Assembly: GCA_947624255.1 (NCBI GenBank)
Contig: CANQJO010000004.1
Coordinates: 113,890 to 177,889, forward strand
DNA from: an uncultured Ruminococcus sp.
Lineage (GTDB): Bacteria > Bacillota > Clostridia > Oscillospirales > Ruminococcaceae
DNA length: 64,000 nucleotides
Direction: 5' to 3'
The notes under the pieces are model-generated. The model saw nothing but the letters and a program-made list of their open reading frames with translations, was not told the DNA's origin and ran no database searches. Position numbers and translations under genes: made by a program. Below, one piece after another: positions 20,362-29,416 of the stretch. Position 1 is the stretch's first letter; each line of letters opens with the position of its first letter.

Positions 20362-21627
20362 ATGTCCGTACCATTAGCCGATAAAATACGTCCGAAAACA
20401 CTTGACGATGTGGTTGGTCAGGAGCATATTCTCGCTGAGGGGAAGCCGCTCCGCCGCATTATTGACAGTGGTGAAGTCCACAACATGATCTTCTATGGTC
20501 CTTCCGGTGTGGGAAAGACCACCGTCGCAAGGATAATTGCGGATAACTGCGGCATGACGCTCCACAAGCTCAACGGCACAAATGCCTCCCTTGCGGACAT
20601 AAAGGACGTGGTCGCTGATATAGGTACGTTCGGTACTGAAAACGGGATATTGCTCTATCTTGACGAGATACAGTATCTCAACAAAAAACAGCAGCAGAGC
20701 CTTCTTGAATATATTGAAAGCGGCGATATAACTTTGATCGCATCGACGACAGAAAATCCCTATTTTGCCGTATATAACGCCGTCATAAGCCGCAGCACGG
20801 TGTTTGAATTCAAGCCTGTGAGCGCACAGCAGCTCATTCCGGCTGTACGCAGAGCTTTCGATATAATTTCCCGGGAAAACAATACGGAGATCTGCTATGG
20901 CGACGATATCCTTGAAATGATCGCCTATAGCTGCGGCGGAGATGTCCGCAAAGCAATAAACACAGCGGAACTTGCAGCTGTCTGCGGTGAGGTCACCGAC
21001 AACAAAGTAACTATCACTGAGGAGTCTTTGAAAATACTCGCCCAGCGCAGCAATATGCGCTATGACCGTGACGGCGACCAGCATTATGATATTTTATCCG
21101 CATTTCACAAATCCGTCAGAGGTTCGGACGAAAATGCAGCTCTACATTATGCAGCAAGACTGATAGATGCGGGAGATATCATCTCTCTCTGCCGCAGACT
21201 GCTCTGCATTGCCTGTGAGGACGTGGGACTTGCATATCCCCAAGCTATCGTAATTACAAAGGCTTGTGTTGACTCTGCGCTCCGGCTTGGTCTTCCGGAG
21301 GCTAAACTCCCCATTGCAGAGGCAACGATACTTTTAGCGACAGCTCCCAAATCGAACAGTGCTTGTATGGCGATAGATGCTGCTCTTGAAGATCTGAAAA
21401 GCTGCGATGCTCTTGATTTTCCACGACATCTGCAAAACAAGCATTTTGACGGCAAGGGAGCTTCCGTGGTGGGACAGCATTATTTGTATCCTCACAATTT
21501 CCCAAATCACTACGTAAAGCAGCAGTATCTCCCGGATGCCCTTGAAGGGCATATATATTATGAATTCGGCGACAACAAACAGGAGCAGTCAGCGCTACTC
21601 TACAGAAAAAAGCTGCTTGGTGAATAA
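20362..21627 (+). CDS. rarA: Replication-associated recombination protein RarA (MgsA)
   Basis: A 421-residue AAA+ ATPase of the RarA/MgsA/WRNIP1 family, which acts at stalled replication forks. It opens with PLADKIRPKTLDDVVGQEH, has Walker A GPSGVGKTT (about residue 46), Walker B LLYLDEIQYL, and the C-terminal tetramerisation part including FPNHYVKQQYLPD. The ATG at 20362 has AAGGAG upstream. Length is typical. Confidence 0.94.
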   Translation: MSVPLADKIRPKTLDDVVGQEHILAEGKPLRRIIDSGEVHNMIFYGPSGVGKTTVARIIADNCGMTLHKLNGTNASLADIKDVVADIGTFGTENGILLYLDEIQYLNKKQQQSLLEYIESGDITLIASTTENPYFAVYNAVISRSTVFEFKPVSAQQLIPAVRRAFDIISRENNTEICYGDDILEMIAYSCGGDVRKAINTAELAAVCGEVTDNKVTITEESLKILAQRSNMRYDRDGDQHYDILSAFHKSVRGSDENAALHYAARLIDAGDIISLCRRLLCIACEDVGLAYPQAIVITKACVDSALRLGLPEAKLPIAEATILLATAPKSNSACMAIDAALEDLKSCDALDFPRHLQNKHFDGKGASVVGQHYLYPHNFPNHYVKQQYLPDALEGHIYYEFGDNKQEQSALLYRKKLLGE

Positions 21628-21632
21628 AACAC

Positions 21633-21657
21633 AAAACCCCCGACTATGTGTCGGGGG
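21633..21657 (-). terminator. Terminator for the decayed minus-strand gene
   Basis: Stem CCCCCGAC/GTCGGGGG. The A-run on its left becomes TTTT on the minus strand, so it is oriented for the 21731-22135 gene; it may also stop rarA transcripts. Confidence 0.7.
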
Positions 21658-21730
21658 CTGAATTCTATTAAATTGTAAGTATTAAGCGACTTTCATCACT
21701 TAGCGAAATTCTTCTGTGGAATCACCTTTT

Positions 21731-22135
21731 TCAAGTTTTATTGATATACCTCAAGATCTTCATATTACCACATTCCTTCGTAAGTAATTTGAGCGAACTT
21801 AATTTTTCATCGGAATCACCTTTTTGATAAATTTCATCGTAATGTCCTGTACGGACGAAGCTGTTATGTAAAGCAATTAAATTCTCATCGGACTCAACCT
21901 CATCAAAAAAGCTCGGTAATTTATCTAAAGACATACTGTCGGAATTTCAGATAAACTGTACCATGATCGAGTTTAGATACAAAGCCGTTTCCAATAACAC
22001 GTCTGCGGAACAAAAGGATCTCCATTCGATTTTTCGATCATCGGAACAAGCACAAAGCCTATATTCCCTCTTTAACAAATCCGATCATTCGGCAAGCCCG
22101 CCGGCTACGATCTGCTGTTCACTTATATCTTCCAT
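21731..22135 (-). pseudogene. Small gene broken by two in-frame stops
   Basis: On the minus strand an ATG at 22135 with AAGGTGAG upstream opens a 135-codon frame broken by two TGA codons. Without them it would read MEDISEQQIVAGGLAE, then SDLLKREYRLCACSDD, then MSLDKLPSFFDEVESDENLI to the end. It keeps a consensus promoter and a terminator, so decay looks recent. The family is unknown. The last 67 codons alone form an open frame, but without a ribosome site. Confidence 0.5.
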
Positions 22136-22241
22136 TGGACTCACTCACCTTTCCGCCTTAATAATTTACATTGAGGAAAACCTCAGTCCAAGTAAACTCG
22201 GCTCGGAATTTTATTTTAGGTCTTTCCCTTTCCTTGATTAT

Positions 22242-22270
22242 ATGATATCACACTCCATGTGAAATGTCAA
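22242..22270 (-). promoter_or_regulatory. Promoter of the decayed gene
   Basis: TTGACA (22265-22270), 17 bp, TATCAT (22242-22247) on the minus strand. Confidence 0.65.
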
Positions 22271-22383
22271 TAGTATTTTTCAAAATTCTTTGAAAAATTA
22301 GTATATTTCAGCGAATAGCACAAAATACTCCTCCATCACTGCAGCACAATGCACAAAGAGCACTCCCCTCCTTTAATTACCTC

Positions 22384-22412
22384 TTGCAATTATCGTTCTC
22401 CTGATGTATAAT
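22384..22412 (+). promoter_or_regulatory. Promoter of the DUF1292 gene
   Basis: TTGCAA (22384-22389), 17 bp, TATAAT (22407-22412). Confidence 0.75.
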
Positions 22413-22484
22413 AAACGTACGGACATTGCGAAATTTATCGCATTATACCGAAAAATTGGCTTTCGCCGGAATGGAGTTACTTAC

Positions 22485-22775
22485 ATGAATGAATATACCC
22501 CCGACCTCTTTGAGCTTGTGGACGAGGAAGGCAATAAAAAGAGCTTTGAGCTTATCGACGCTGTTGAAATAGACGGAGAACAATATTTTGCCATGATCCC
22601 TGCTCCGGAAGATGAGGATTATCTTAACGAAGACTGCGATCTTGTTATCCTGAAGGCTGTAGAGGATAACGGTGAAGAGATACTTGCCTCTATTGATGAT
22701 GACGACGAATTTGAAAAGGTTTCGGCTTACTTCATACAGAGTATTCAGGATATCTTTGAGGAGGAGAATCTGTAA
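22485..22775 (+). CDS. DUF1292 family protein (YrzB-like)
   Basis: A 96-residue very acidic protein with the DUF1292 pattern: LFELVDEEGNKKSFELIDAV followed by YFAMIPAPEDED and VILKAVEDNGEE. Members are small and widespread in Firmicutes, usually near ruvX/alaS; the role is unknown. The ATG at 22485 follows GGAG by 9 nt. It stands alone here, away from the usual neighbours. Confidence 0.88.
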   Translation: MNEYTPDLFELVDEEGNKKSFELIDAVEIDGEQYFAMIPAPEDEDYLNEDCDLVILKAVEDNGEEILASIDDDDEFEKVSAYFIQSIQDIFEEENL

Positions 22776-22807
22776 CAGAATTTTTACATATTTATCAGAA
22801 TTTGGTA

Positions 22808-22836
22808 TTGATTTTTTTCCGGGATCGTGGTATAAT
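22808..22836 (+). promoter_or_regulatory. Strong promoter ahead of a non-coding region
   Basis: TTGATT (22808-22813), 17 bp, TATAAT (22831-22836). No convincing open reading frame follows for over 500 bp, so the product is probably RNA. Confidence 0.7.
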
Positions 22837-22842
22837 AAACAT

Positions 22843-22940
22843 AGGTTATAGTAAACGACAAGTTTATTTGGCGTTTACTGTTTGCCGATTCGTACGTAGC
22901 ACGCATAAGTGTGCAGATGTGCGGAGGCACTTTAAAAATT
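22843..22940 (+). other. Possible structured RNA, unassigned
   Basis: Downstream of the promoter are a hairpin (AGTAAACG / CGTTTACT) and a second fold around GCACGCATAAGTGTGC closed by TGCC/GGCA. It matches no RNA class I know. It may be the 5' part of one transcript that includes the 6S-like RNA. Confidence 0.35.
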
Positions 22941-22977
22941 ATTGAACGTCAAATTATTTTTGAGGTTTAATATAACA

Positions 22978-23155
22978 TTCTGCCTTGTTCGGGTAATTAT
23001 AGTTTTTATAATCCAACACATATTTATAGGGAATTCGACTCCGGGTGCGGATTGCAGACCTCCCGTATTTTACGGACGAAGGGAGCGCGAAACATCAGGG
23101 CGTTTACCCACCTGCTTCGTGCGGGTTTTATGCACTATATGACGGCAAGGCGGAA
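22978..23155 (+). ncRNA. ssrS: Probable 6S RNA
   Basis: About 178 nt with a 10-bp closing stem (TTCTGCCTTG with CAAGGCGGAA), a TTGTTCG start to the inner region, internal helices and the segment GGAGCGCGAAAC...TTTACCCACCTG, which resembles bacterial 6S RNAs. 6S RNA binds housekeeping RNA polymerase as a promoter mimic. A strong terminator follows 18 nt later. The promoter may be a nearby weak one or the site at 22808. This is a structural judgement; a covariance-model search would decide it. Confidence 0.55.
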
Positions 23156-23172
23156 TTTTTTCTGCCTTGATG

Positions 23173-23199
23173 AGCAGCTCCTGCGGGGGCTGCTTTTTT
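23173..23199 (+). terminator. Terminator of the 6S-like RNA
   Basis: Stem AGCAGCTCC / GGGGGCTGCT closed by a short loop and followed by six T. Confidence 0.85.
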
Positions 23200-23368
23200 C
23201 TGCAATATACTCTTTTGAAAAAGGCATATACCACTCTCTGATCCAAGCGGAAAAACAGATCCGGATAGCTGTTGCTTGCATCAGAGATCGGTATAGATAG
23301 TATAATATCCGATCTTCACTCATATAAATAGACCATGCACGTCCTGACGATTTGAATGGAGGAAGATC

Positions 23369-24892
23369 ATGTTCATAAAAAGCAAAATCATGAGAGATAC
23401 CGCACTCCTTACGATAATGCAGTTATTTCTCGATTCTTCGGCTCTTTTGCTGAATGTTTTCATTACACGGCAGCTCGGAAGCTCCGCTATGGGAATACTC
23501 ACACTTACAGGCTCATTCCTCAACCTCGCCGGGATAATCTCCAACGGCAGTGCATTCCTTTGCACCAGCCGACTCATCTCCGAAGAGCTTGGTAAGCCGT
23601 CTTCAAATCCGGATCAGGTGCTGTTCCACGGGATAAAACTCTGTATGATACTCAGCTTGACTGTCTCGGCAATTATTATCACTTTTGCACAGCCATTCAG
23701 CAGCAGCTTTTTCAACGATCCCGGTATGGCACGTGATATTCGCCTCATGCCTGCCGCTCTTATCTCCGGAGCTATCGCCTGCTGCTTCAAGGGATATTTC
23801 AACGCCTGCCGACATTCGTCTATTGCAGCATCGGGTGATGTTCTTGAATTTATTGTAAAATCAGCCGTTATTGTCATGCTGACACTTACAGCCTCCTCCG
23901 CAAGCGAAAGCACCGTTTGCGGTATCATGATAAGCGGTATAATCGCCGGAAATATCTTCTCCATGGTATATCTGCTCGCCGTTTATTCACGCCTCAGAGT
24001 ACATAGCTCCGGCAGAAGTACACTTACCTTCCGCAAATATACCTCCTATGCCTTTCCTATCATGGGAGGTGCTATACTGACCTCCGTACTCAGCAGCACA
24101 AATGATGCCCTTATCCCCTTTTGCCTGAGACAATACGGCGACTCCTCTGCCGATGCATTGAGTATGTTCGGCATTTTTGAGGCTATCGTTATTCCGACAC
24201 TGTTTTTTCCTTCGGTAGTGCTGTGTTCAATGTCCGGAATGATAGTCAGCGAATCAGCCCGTGCCTCTGCCGCCGGAAACCGTGAACGTATACGCAGCCT
24301 TGCCTCACGTCTGACAGAGTGGACTATGATATACGCTGTCTTTGCAGCGGCAGTGCTTATGCGTTTCGGCGTTCCGATAGGCAGGCTTTTAGGAAGCTCC
24401 GATGCCGGTCATATGATACGAGTCATTGCTCCTGTTGTGCCATTCATATATATGGAGATAATTCTCGAAGCCATGATAAAGGGTATGGGTATGCAGGCTT
24501 TCTCCTCGCTGAACTATCTTGCGGAGTACGCTATTCGTATCTCGGTAGTGCTCGTTTTTGTGCCGCTCACGGGATTTTACGGCATTGCAGCCTCTTACTA
24601 TGCAAGCAACGTCATCGGCAACTGCTCACGTTTCATAAAGCTGCTGAAAGCCTCCGATATGAAATTCCGCCCGCTCAGAACGATCGCTGTGCCGATTTTT
24701 TATGCTGCCCTGACCATGAGTGCTGCGGAGCTTCTCACAAGAATAACAGGTACAGGCGGCGAAAGTGTTCCGGCAATGATATTCTTTACCGCCATCTGGG
24801 GAGCAGTCTATTTCACATTTTTTGGACTTATGGGTAAGATCAAGCCTTTTGATATAAAATATAAACTAAAAATTGTGCAAAATCAACAATAA
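23369..24892 (+). CDS. SpoVB/MurJ-like polysaccharide flippase
   Basis: A 507-residue membrane protein with about 14 hydrophobic segments, of the MVF/Polysacc_synt group that flips lipid-linked sugars. The start region (LTIMQLFLDSSALLLNVFIT) and the motif LTLTGSFLNLAG near residue 44 resemble SpoVB-type proteins. In spore formers SpoVB serves cortex peptidoglycan; other members serve wall or capsule synthesis. TGGAGGAAG lies just before the ATG. It stands alone between the 6S-like RNA and an EF-G paralogue. Exact substrate is not readable. Confidence 0.85.
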   Translation: MFIKSKIMRDTALLTIMQLFLDSSALLLNVFITRQLGSSAMGILTLTGSFLNLAGIISNGSAFLCTSRLISEELGKPSSNPDQVLFHGIKLCMILSLTVSAIIITFAQPFSSSFFNDPGMARDIRLMPAALISGAIACCFKGYFNACRHSSIAASGDVLEFIVKSAVIVMLTLTASSASESTVCGIMISGIIAGNIFSMVYLLAVYSRLRVHSSGRSTLTFRKYTSYAFPIMGGAILTSVLSSTNDALIPFCLRQYGDSSADALSMFGIFEAIVIPTLFFPSVVLCSMSGMIVSESARASAAGNRERIRSLASRLTEWTMIYAVFAAAVLMRFGVPIGRLLGSSDAGHMIRVIAPVVPFIYMEIILEAMIKGMGMQAFSSLNYLAEYAIRISVVLVFVPLTGFYGIAASYYASNVIGNCSRFIKLLKASDMKFRPLRTIAVPIFYAALTMSAAELLTRITGTGGESVPAMIFFTAIWGAVYFTFFGLMGKIKPFDIKYKLKIVQNQQ

Positions 24893-24937
24893 TACTGCCT
24901 TTTGATATTGTGAAATGTAGAAAAAAATAAATCAGTA

Positions 24938-24966
24938 TTGCAATTTATTCAAAATTGCTTTATAAT
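24938..24966 (+). promoter_or_regulatory. Promoter of the EF-G paralogue
   Basis: TTGCAA (24938-24943), 17 bp, TATAAT (24961-24966). Confidence 0.8.
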
Positions 24967-25039
24967 ATTTAATGTAATTGAGCCTGTGCTGACAGTCTCG
25001 GATCTATGCAATATAATCTATTTCAGAGGAGTTAACACT

Positions 25040-27121
25040 ATGAAAGAATACGACGTGAACAAAGTTAAAAACATCGCCCTTGCCGGTCATAACGGCTCAG
25101 GAAAAACATCTCTCGCTGAAGCTCTCCTATTTAAAGCCGGAGTTTCCGATCGCCTCGGAAAAACTGCTGACGGTACTACTGTCTGCGATTACGATCCCGA
25201 GGAAATTAAGAGACAGATCTCTATCGGAACATCTCTTGCCTCCTTTGAATACAACGATTATAGGATAAATCTTCTCGACACACCCGGACTCTTTGACTTT
25301 ACAGCCGAAATGATCGAGGGTATACGTGCCGCCGATACCGTCATGATAACAGTATCAGCAAAATCAGGCGTGAAAGTCGGCGCACGCAAAGCCTACGATG
25401 AGGCAGTAAAGCAAAATAAATCAAAGATGTTCGTAGTTACAAAAATAGATGACAAGGACGCCAATTTCTTCAACGTCCTGACCGAATTAAAAACCGTTTT
25501 CGGTCCGACAGTCTGCCCTGTTGTCGTTCCTATTATCAGCGGAGGTTCTATCGTTTCTTATGTAAACCTAATCGAAATGAAAGCTTATAAATACGATGCA
25601 AAGGGTAACGCTGTCGAAACCGATATGCCCACCGCCGAGATCTCCGAGAAAATGGAGTATCGTATCGACGGTCTTGTTGCAGCCGTTTCGGAGGCAGTTG
25701 CTGAGACTTCGGACGAGCTTATGGAGAAATTTTTCGAGGGAGAACCCTTTACTCAAAAAGAGCTTATTGACGGTATACATAACGGCATGAACCGTGGAAT
25801 AATAACTCCCGTTGTTTGTACCTCTGCTGTTGACCTTGCAGGAGTAGATATGCTGCTTAAAGAGATCGAATTGCTGCTGCCTGCTCCGAATGAAGTTTAT
25901 CCTGCCGAGGCGTACAATCCTGCAAAAGAGGTTGTTGAGATACAGTGCGCTCCCGATGCTCCCCTTTCGGCATATGTTTTCAAGACCATTGCCGATCCGT
26001 TCGTAGGAAAAATGTCTATGATACGTGTTATGTCGGGTAAGCTCTCCTCCAACAGTGAGGCTGTGAACTCCTCTACCGGAAATATGGATAAGATCGGAAA
26101 GCTGTACAGGCTCTGCGGCAAAAAGCAGACAGAGATATCCTGCGCCTATGCCGGTGAGGTCATTGCAGCATCAAAAATATCTGCCAACACCGGCGATACG
26201 CTCTCTGATGTTTCAAGGATAGTGGAATTTGCTCCCATGAGCTTCCCTCACCCCTGCTACTCTATGGCTGTCAAAGCAAGATCTCAGGGCGATGAGGCTA
26301 AAATCTCGGCAGGTATACAGCGTCTTACGGAGGAAGATCTCACACTCACCTACGTTCAGGACGACAATACCAAGGAGCAGATACTCAGCGGTCTTGGCGA
26401 ACAGCATCTTGAAGTCGCTGCGGCAAAGCTAAAAGGAAAATTCGGCGTGGATGCTGATCTCACAGTTCCGAAGATCGCCTATAGAGAGACTATCCGCAAA
26501 AAAGTAAAGGTTGAGGGTAAGCACAAGAAACAGTCCGGCGGTCACGGACAGTACGGTCATGTGTGGATAGAATTTGAACCATGCATCAGTGATACGCTCG
26601 TTTTTGAGGAGAGAGTATTCGGCGGTGCTGTTCCGAAAAATTACTTCCCTGCCGTTCAGAAAGGTCTGGAGGATTCCATTAAAAAGGGCGTTCTTGCAGG
26701 CTGTCCTGTGGTCGGTCTGAAGGCTATCCTTGTAGATGGTTCGTATCACCCGGTAGACTCCTCTGAAATGGCTTTCAAAACTGCCGCATCAATCGCTTTC
26801 AAAGAGGGAATGCGTCAGGCTGATCCCGTCATGCTTGAGCCTATCGGTGAGCTGAAAGTTACCGCTCCCGATGACAAGACCGGCGATATAATGGGAGAGC
26901 TCAACAAGCGCAGGGGCAGAGTTCTCGGTATGGAGCCTGTTTCTCACGGCGTTACAATGATACAGGCCGAAGTTCCCATGCGTGAAATGCATGACTTTGC
27001 GATGTATCTCCGTCAGACAACAAGGGGTATGGGAAGCTTTACCTATGATTTTCTGCGATATGAACAGCTTCCGGCAAATCTGCTCACAGAGGTGATCTCG
27101 TCACTGAATTCAGAGGCATAA
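25040..27121 (+). CDS. Elongation factor G-like GTPase
   Basis: A 693-residue translational GTPase with all five EF-G domains. The P-loop is AGHNGSGKTS, G3 is DTPG, and the domain IV tip is SGGHGQYGHVW. It differs from housekeeping EF-G: the switch I region reads EEIKRQISIGTS rather than the ERGITI type, and the G4 motif is TKID, with Thr in place of the Asn of NKxD. It belongs with the EF-G-like paralogues (FusA2 type) common in Clostridia, whose role is not settled. It is not in an str operon. The ATG at 25040 has AGAGGAG upstream. Confidence 0.88.
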   Translation: MKEYDVNKVKNIALAGHNGSGKTSLAEALLFKAGVSDRLGKTADGTTVCDYDPEEIKRQISIGTSLASFEYNDYRINLLDTPGLFDFTAEMIEGIRAADTVMITVSAKSGVKVGARKAYDEAVKQNKSKMFVVTKIDDKDANFFNVLTELKTVFGPTVCPVVVPIISGGSIVSYVNLIEMKAYKYDAKGNAVETDMPTAEISEKMEYRIDGLVAAVSEAVAETSDELMEKFFEGEPFTQKELIDGIHNGMNRGIITPVVCTSAVDLAGVDMLLKEIELLLPAPNEVYPAEAYNPAKEVVEIQCAPDAPLSAYVFKTIADPFVGKMSMIRVMSGKLSSNSEAVNSSTGNMDKIGKLYRLCGKKQTEISCAYAGEVIAASKISANTGDTLSDVSRIVEFAPMSFPHPCYSMAVKARSQGDEAKISAGIQRLTEEDLTLTYVQDDNTKEQILSGLGEQHLEVAAAKLKGKFGVDADLTVPKIAYRETIRKKVKVEGKHKKQSGGHGQYGHVWIEFEPCISDTLVFEERVFGGAVPKNYFPAVQKGLEDSIKKGVLAGCPVVGLKAILVDGSYHPVDSSEMAFKTAASIAFKEGMRQADPVMLEPIGELKVTAPDDKTGDIMGELNKRRGRVLGMEPVSHGVTMIQAEVPMREMHDFAMYLRQTTRGMGSFTYDFLRYEQLPANLLTEVISSLNSEA

Positions 27122-27166
27122 TAAAGCAGATAGCCTGTTGACAAAGAAAACCGAATAATAGAGAAA

Positions 27167-27209
27167 GCGGACGGCGTTTCATAGAAGTGAAGCGCTGTCC
27201 GCTGTTTTT
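27167..27209 (+). terminator. Terminator / palindromic repeat element, copy 2
   Basis: A 15-bp stem (two G-T pairs) from GCGGACGGCGTTTCA to TGAAGCGCTGTCCGC with a 6-base loop, then TGTTTTT. It ends the EF-G-like transcript. It is homologous to the hairpin at 3268-3303 in the same orientation, with paired changes in the stem. Confidence 0.85.
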
Positions 27210-27235
27210 CTGCCTAATACTGATCTCAAATTATA

Positions 27236-28680
27236 CTAATTTCTATAAGTATTACCGGCAGAGATCGGATCTTTGACTGCTTTTGGATCTATAATATTTA
27301 GTTCCTTGTATGTTCTTATTATCAGGAACAATGCAACCAAAAATGTCAGAATATCCGACACGGGCATTGAGTACAGCACACCGTCAAGACCAAAGAACAA
27401 CGGCAATGTTAGTGCAAATCCCACGCCGAAAACGATCTCCCTTACCATTGAAAGTGCAGTCGATTCCACCGCCTTGCCCATAGCTTGCAGGAAGATAAAG
27501 CAGGATTTATTCACGCAGGCGAAGATCATCATGCACAGATATATCCGAAAAGCACGTATCGCAAATTCAGTGTAATAGCTGCTCTCGTTTGCCGCACCGA
27601 ATATGCCGATAAGCTGACCGGGAAAGAATTCCACAAAGATGAGGGCGATCGCACCAACGGTTGCTTCTGCTATCAGGAGCTTTGTAAACAGCTCACGCAC
27701 TCTCAGGCGAAGTCCTGCGCCCATATTGAAGCCTACGATAGGAATACAGCCTGCCGCCATTCCGACAGCGATCGAAATAACGATCTGGAAGAATTTCATG
27801 ACAATGCCGACAACTGCCATTGGTATCTGGGCATACTGCTCCTGTCCGAAAATGCTGTCCATTGCACCGTATTTGCGTATCATATTATTGATCGCTGCCA
27901 TTGCGGCAACAAGTGCGATCTGCGACAGAAAACTTGTAATACCGAGCAAAACAGTTTTGCGGATAATAATGCCATTCGCTTTGAAATCGGACTTTCCGGG
28001 CTTGACAAGTTTCATATTGCACAAATACCACACAGCTAAAACAGCCGTTACAATTTGTCCGATAACCGTTGCAACTGCCGCTCCCATCATGCCCCATCTG
28101 AAAGTAAAAATGAATATCGGATCAAGTATCATATTCAGTATTGCACCTGCAAGCGTGGATATCATGGCGAATTTGGGACTTCCGTCCGCACGGATAACAG
28201 GATTCATAGCCTGACCGAACATATAGACCGGGATACCGAGTGAGATATAGAAGAAATATTCTTTTGAGTGACGGAAAGTTTCCTCATTGACCGTACCGCC
28301 GAACAGGGCAATAATAGCGTTGCTGAAAAGCAGGTACACAGCACAAAGGATAATGCTGCTTATAATCGTCATAAGGACGGAATTTCCCACACTTTTTTAG
28401 CTTTATCGGGTTCGCCCTTTCCGAGGCTCAAGCTGACAAAAGCGCAGCAGCCGTCACCGATCATAACGGCGATCGCAAGAGCAATGACAGTCAGCGGAAA
28501 AATCACCGTATTAGCGGCGTTTCCGTAAGAGCCGAGATAGCTTGCATTTGCAATGAATATCTGGTCTACAATGTTATAAAGTGCGCCGACAAGCAGAGAA
28601 ATGATGCACGGCACGGCGTACCTCTTCATCAGTTTGCCGACAGGCTCACTGCCTAAGAATTGATTTGCTGTTTGTTCCAT
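27236..28680 (-). pseudogene. MATE-family efflux transporter, frameshifted
   Basis: A MATE multidrug/Na+ antiporter, about 480 residues if intact. The first 100 residues (MEQTANQFLGSEPVGKLMKR to GKGEPDKAKK) are in one frame. The rest (GNSVLMTIISSIILCAVYLL to the end) is in the -1 frame. The break falls at a run of six A near 28385; one extra A would restore KKSVGNS. The ribosome site AGGAGG precedes the ATG at 28680. It may be a real mutation, a phase-variable tract or a sequencing error. Confidence 0.8.
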
Positions 28681-28692
28681 AGAGATCCTCCT

Positions 28693-28745
28693 AAAAAATA
28701 CAGCGTGAGACTGAAAGCCGGATTTATGCTTACGCCACACGCTGT
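28693..28745 (-). terminator. Terminator after the CarD-like gene
   Basis: On the minus strand ACAGCGTG pairs with CACGCTGT and ATTTTTT follows, immediately ahead of the MATE ribosome site. It can act as the end of the CarD transcript or as an attenuator for the pump. Confidence 0.7.
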
Positions 28746-28790
28746 TTTGATGATATGAAATTGTATCAGTTAATATATTTTTCTCAAATT

Positions 28791-29288
28791 TCAGGCGATA
28801 TGCTTTTCGATATATTCAACGACCTCGCTTCTGTCAATGTTAAGTGCAAAAGCAAATTCCTCAAAGAGCATATTTTCTGCAAGACTAAGATAATTCTCGT
28901 CCGCAGAACGCAGCTTCTTTTTGCTTTCGGCAAGCTCCTTACGTCGAAGGTACAGCGTTTTGATAAGTCGTATGATCTCATGCTTATCGGCATCTTTTAT
29001 GATCCGGCTGTATTCTTCCTTACGCTTGATATCGTTGTCTATCCATATAAGTCCCTCGGAATTCATCTGAGATATCAGCTCATCGACCTCAGCCTTTGAG
29101 CATATCCTGTGGATCTTACTGAGAGCCTCTTCGCTGCCGGTAGGAACATAGAAAATATTTTTATCATAGTTTATATGCCTGAGAATGTAATATTCCTGCT
29201 CTTCTCCCGTAAAATCACGCTTTTCTATCGCCGTTATCTTACATATCCCGAACGCTCCGTACATCACCATATCACCTACGTTGTACAT
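28791..29288 (-). CDS. CarD-like transcriptional regulator
   Basis: A 165-residue protein. Residues 1-65 are a CarD/TRCF RNA-polymerase-interacting domain (YNVGDMVMYGAFGICKITAI, FYVPTGSEEALSKI). The C-terminal helical part (about 75-165) resembles the DNA-binding half of CarD/CdnL. Such proteins bind the RNA polymerase beta subunit and stabilise open complexes. The ATG at 29288 has GAGGTG 6 nt upstream. It is monocistronic with a leader that contains a terminator-like hairpin. Confidence 0.9.
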   Translation of the reverse strand: MYNVGDMVMYGAFGICKITAIEKRDFTGEEQEYYILRHINYDKNIFYVPTGSEEALSKIHRICSKAEVDELISQMNSEGLIWIDNDIKRKEEYSRIIKDADKHEIIRLIKTLYLRRKELAESKKKLRSADENYLSLAENMLFEEFAFALNIDRSEVVEYIEKHIA

Positions 29289-29300
29289 AAGTATCACCTC

Positions 29301-29357
29301 GAAAAAAATAAAGAACGTGCAGCAAGTAACCGGACTTACGCAGTAATTGCTACACGT
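29301..29357 (-). promoter_or_regulatory. Attenuator-like hairpin in the CarD leader
   Basis: On the minus strand ACGTGTAGC pairs with GCTGCACGT across a 25-base loop, followed by TTCTTTATTTTTTT and then the ribosome site. Its form and place suit premature termination control. Confidence 0.5.
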
Positions 29358-29368
29358 TATCTGATTAT

Positions 29369-29397
29369 ATTATATCACATTTTAAGGTGAAAAGCAA
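29369..29397 (-). promoter_or_regulatory. Promoter of the CarD-like gene
   Basis: TTGCTT (29392-29397), 17 bp, TATAAT (29369-29374) on the minus strand. Confidence 0.65.
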
Positions 29398-29416
29398 AGG
29401 TGTTTTTGCACAAAAA

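Noticed and set aside
21963..22262. 99-codon plus-strand frame
   Set aside because: It is antisense to the better supported decayed minus-strand gene with ribosome site and promoter.
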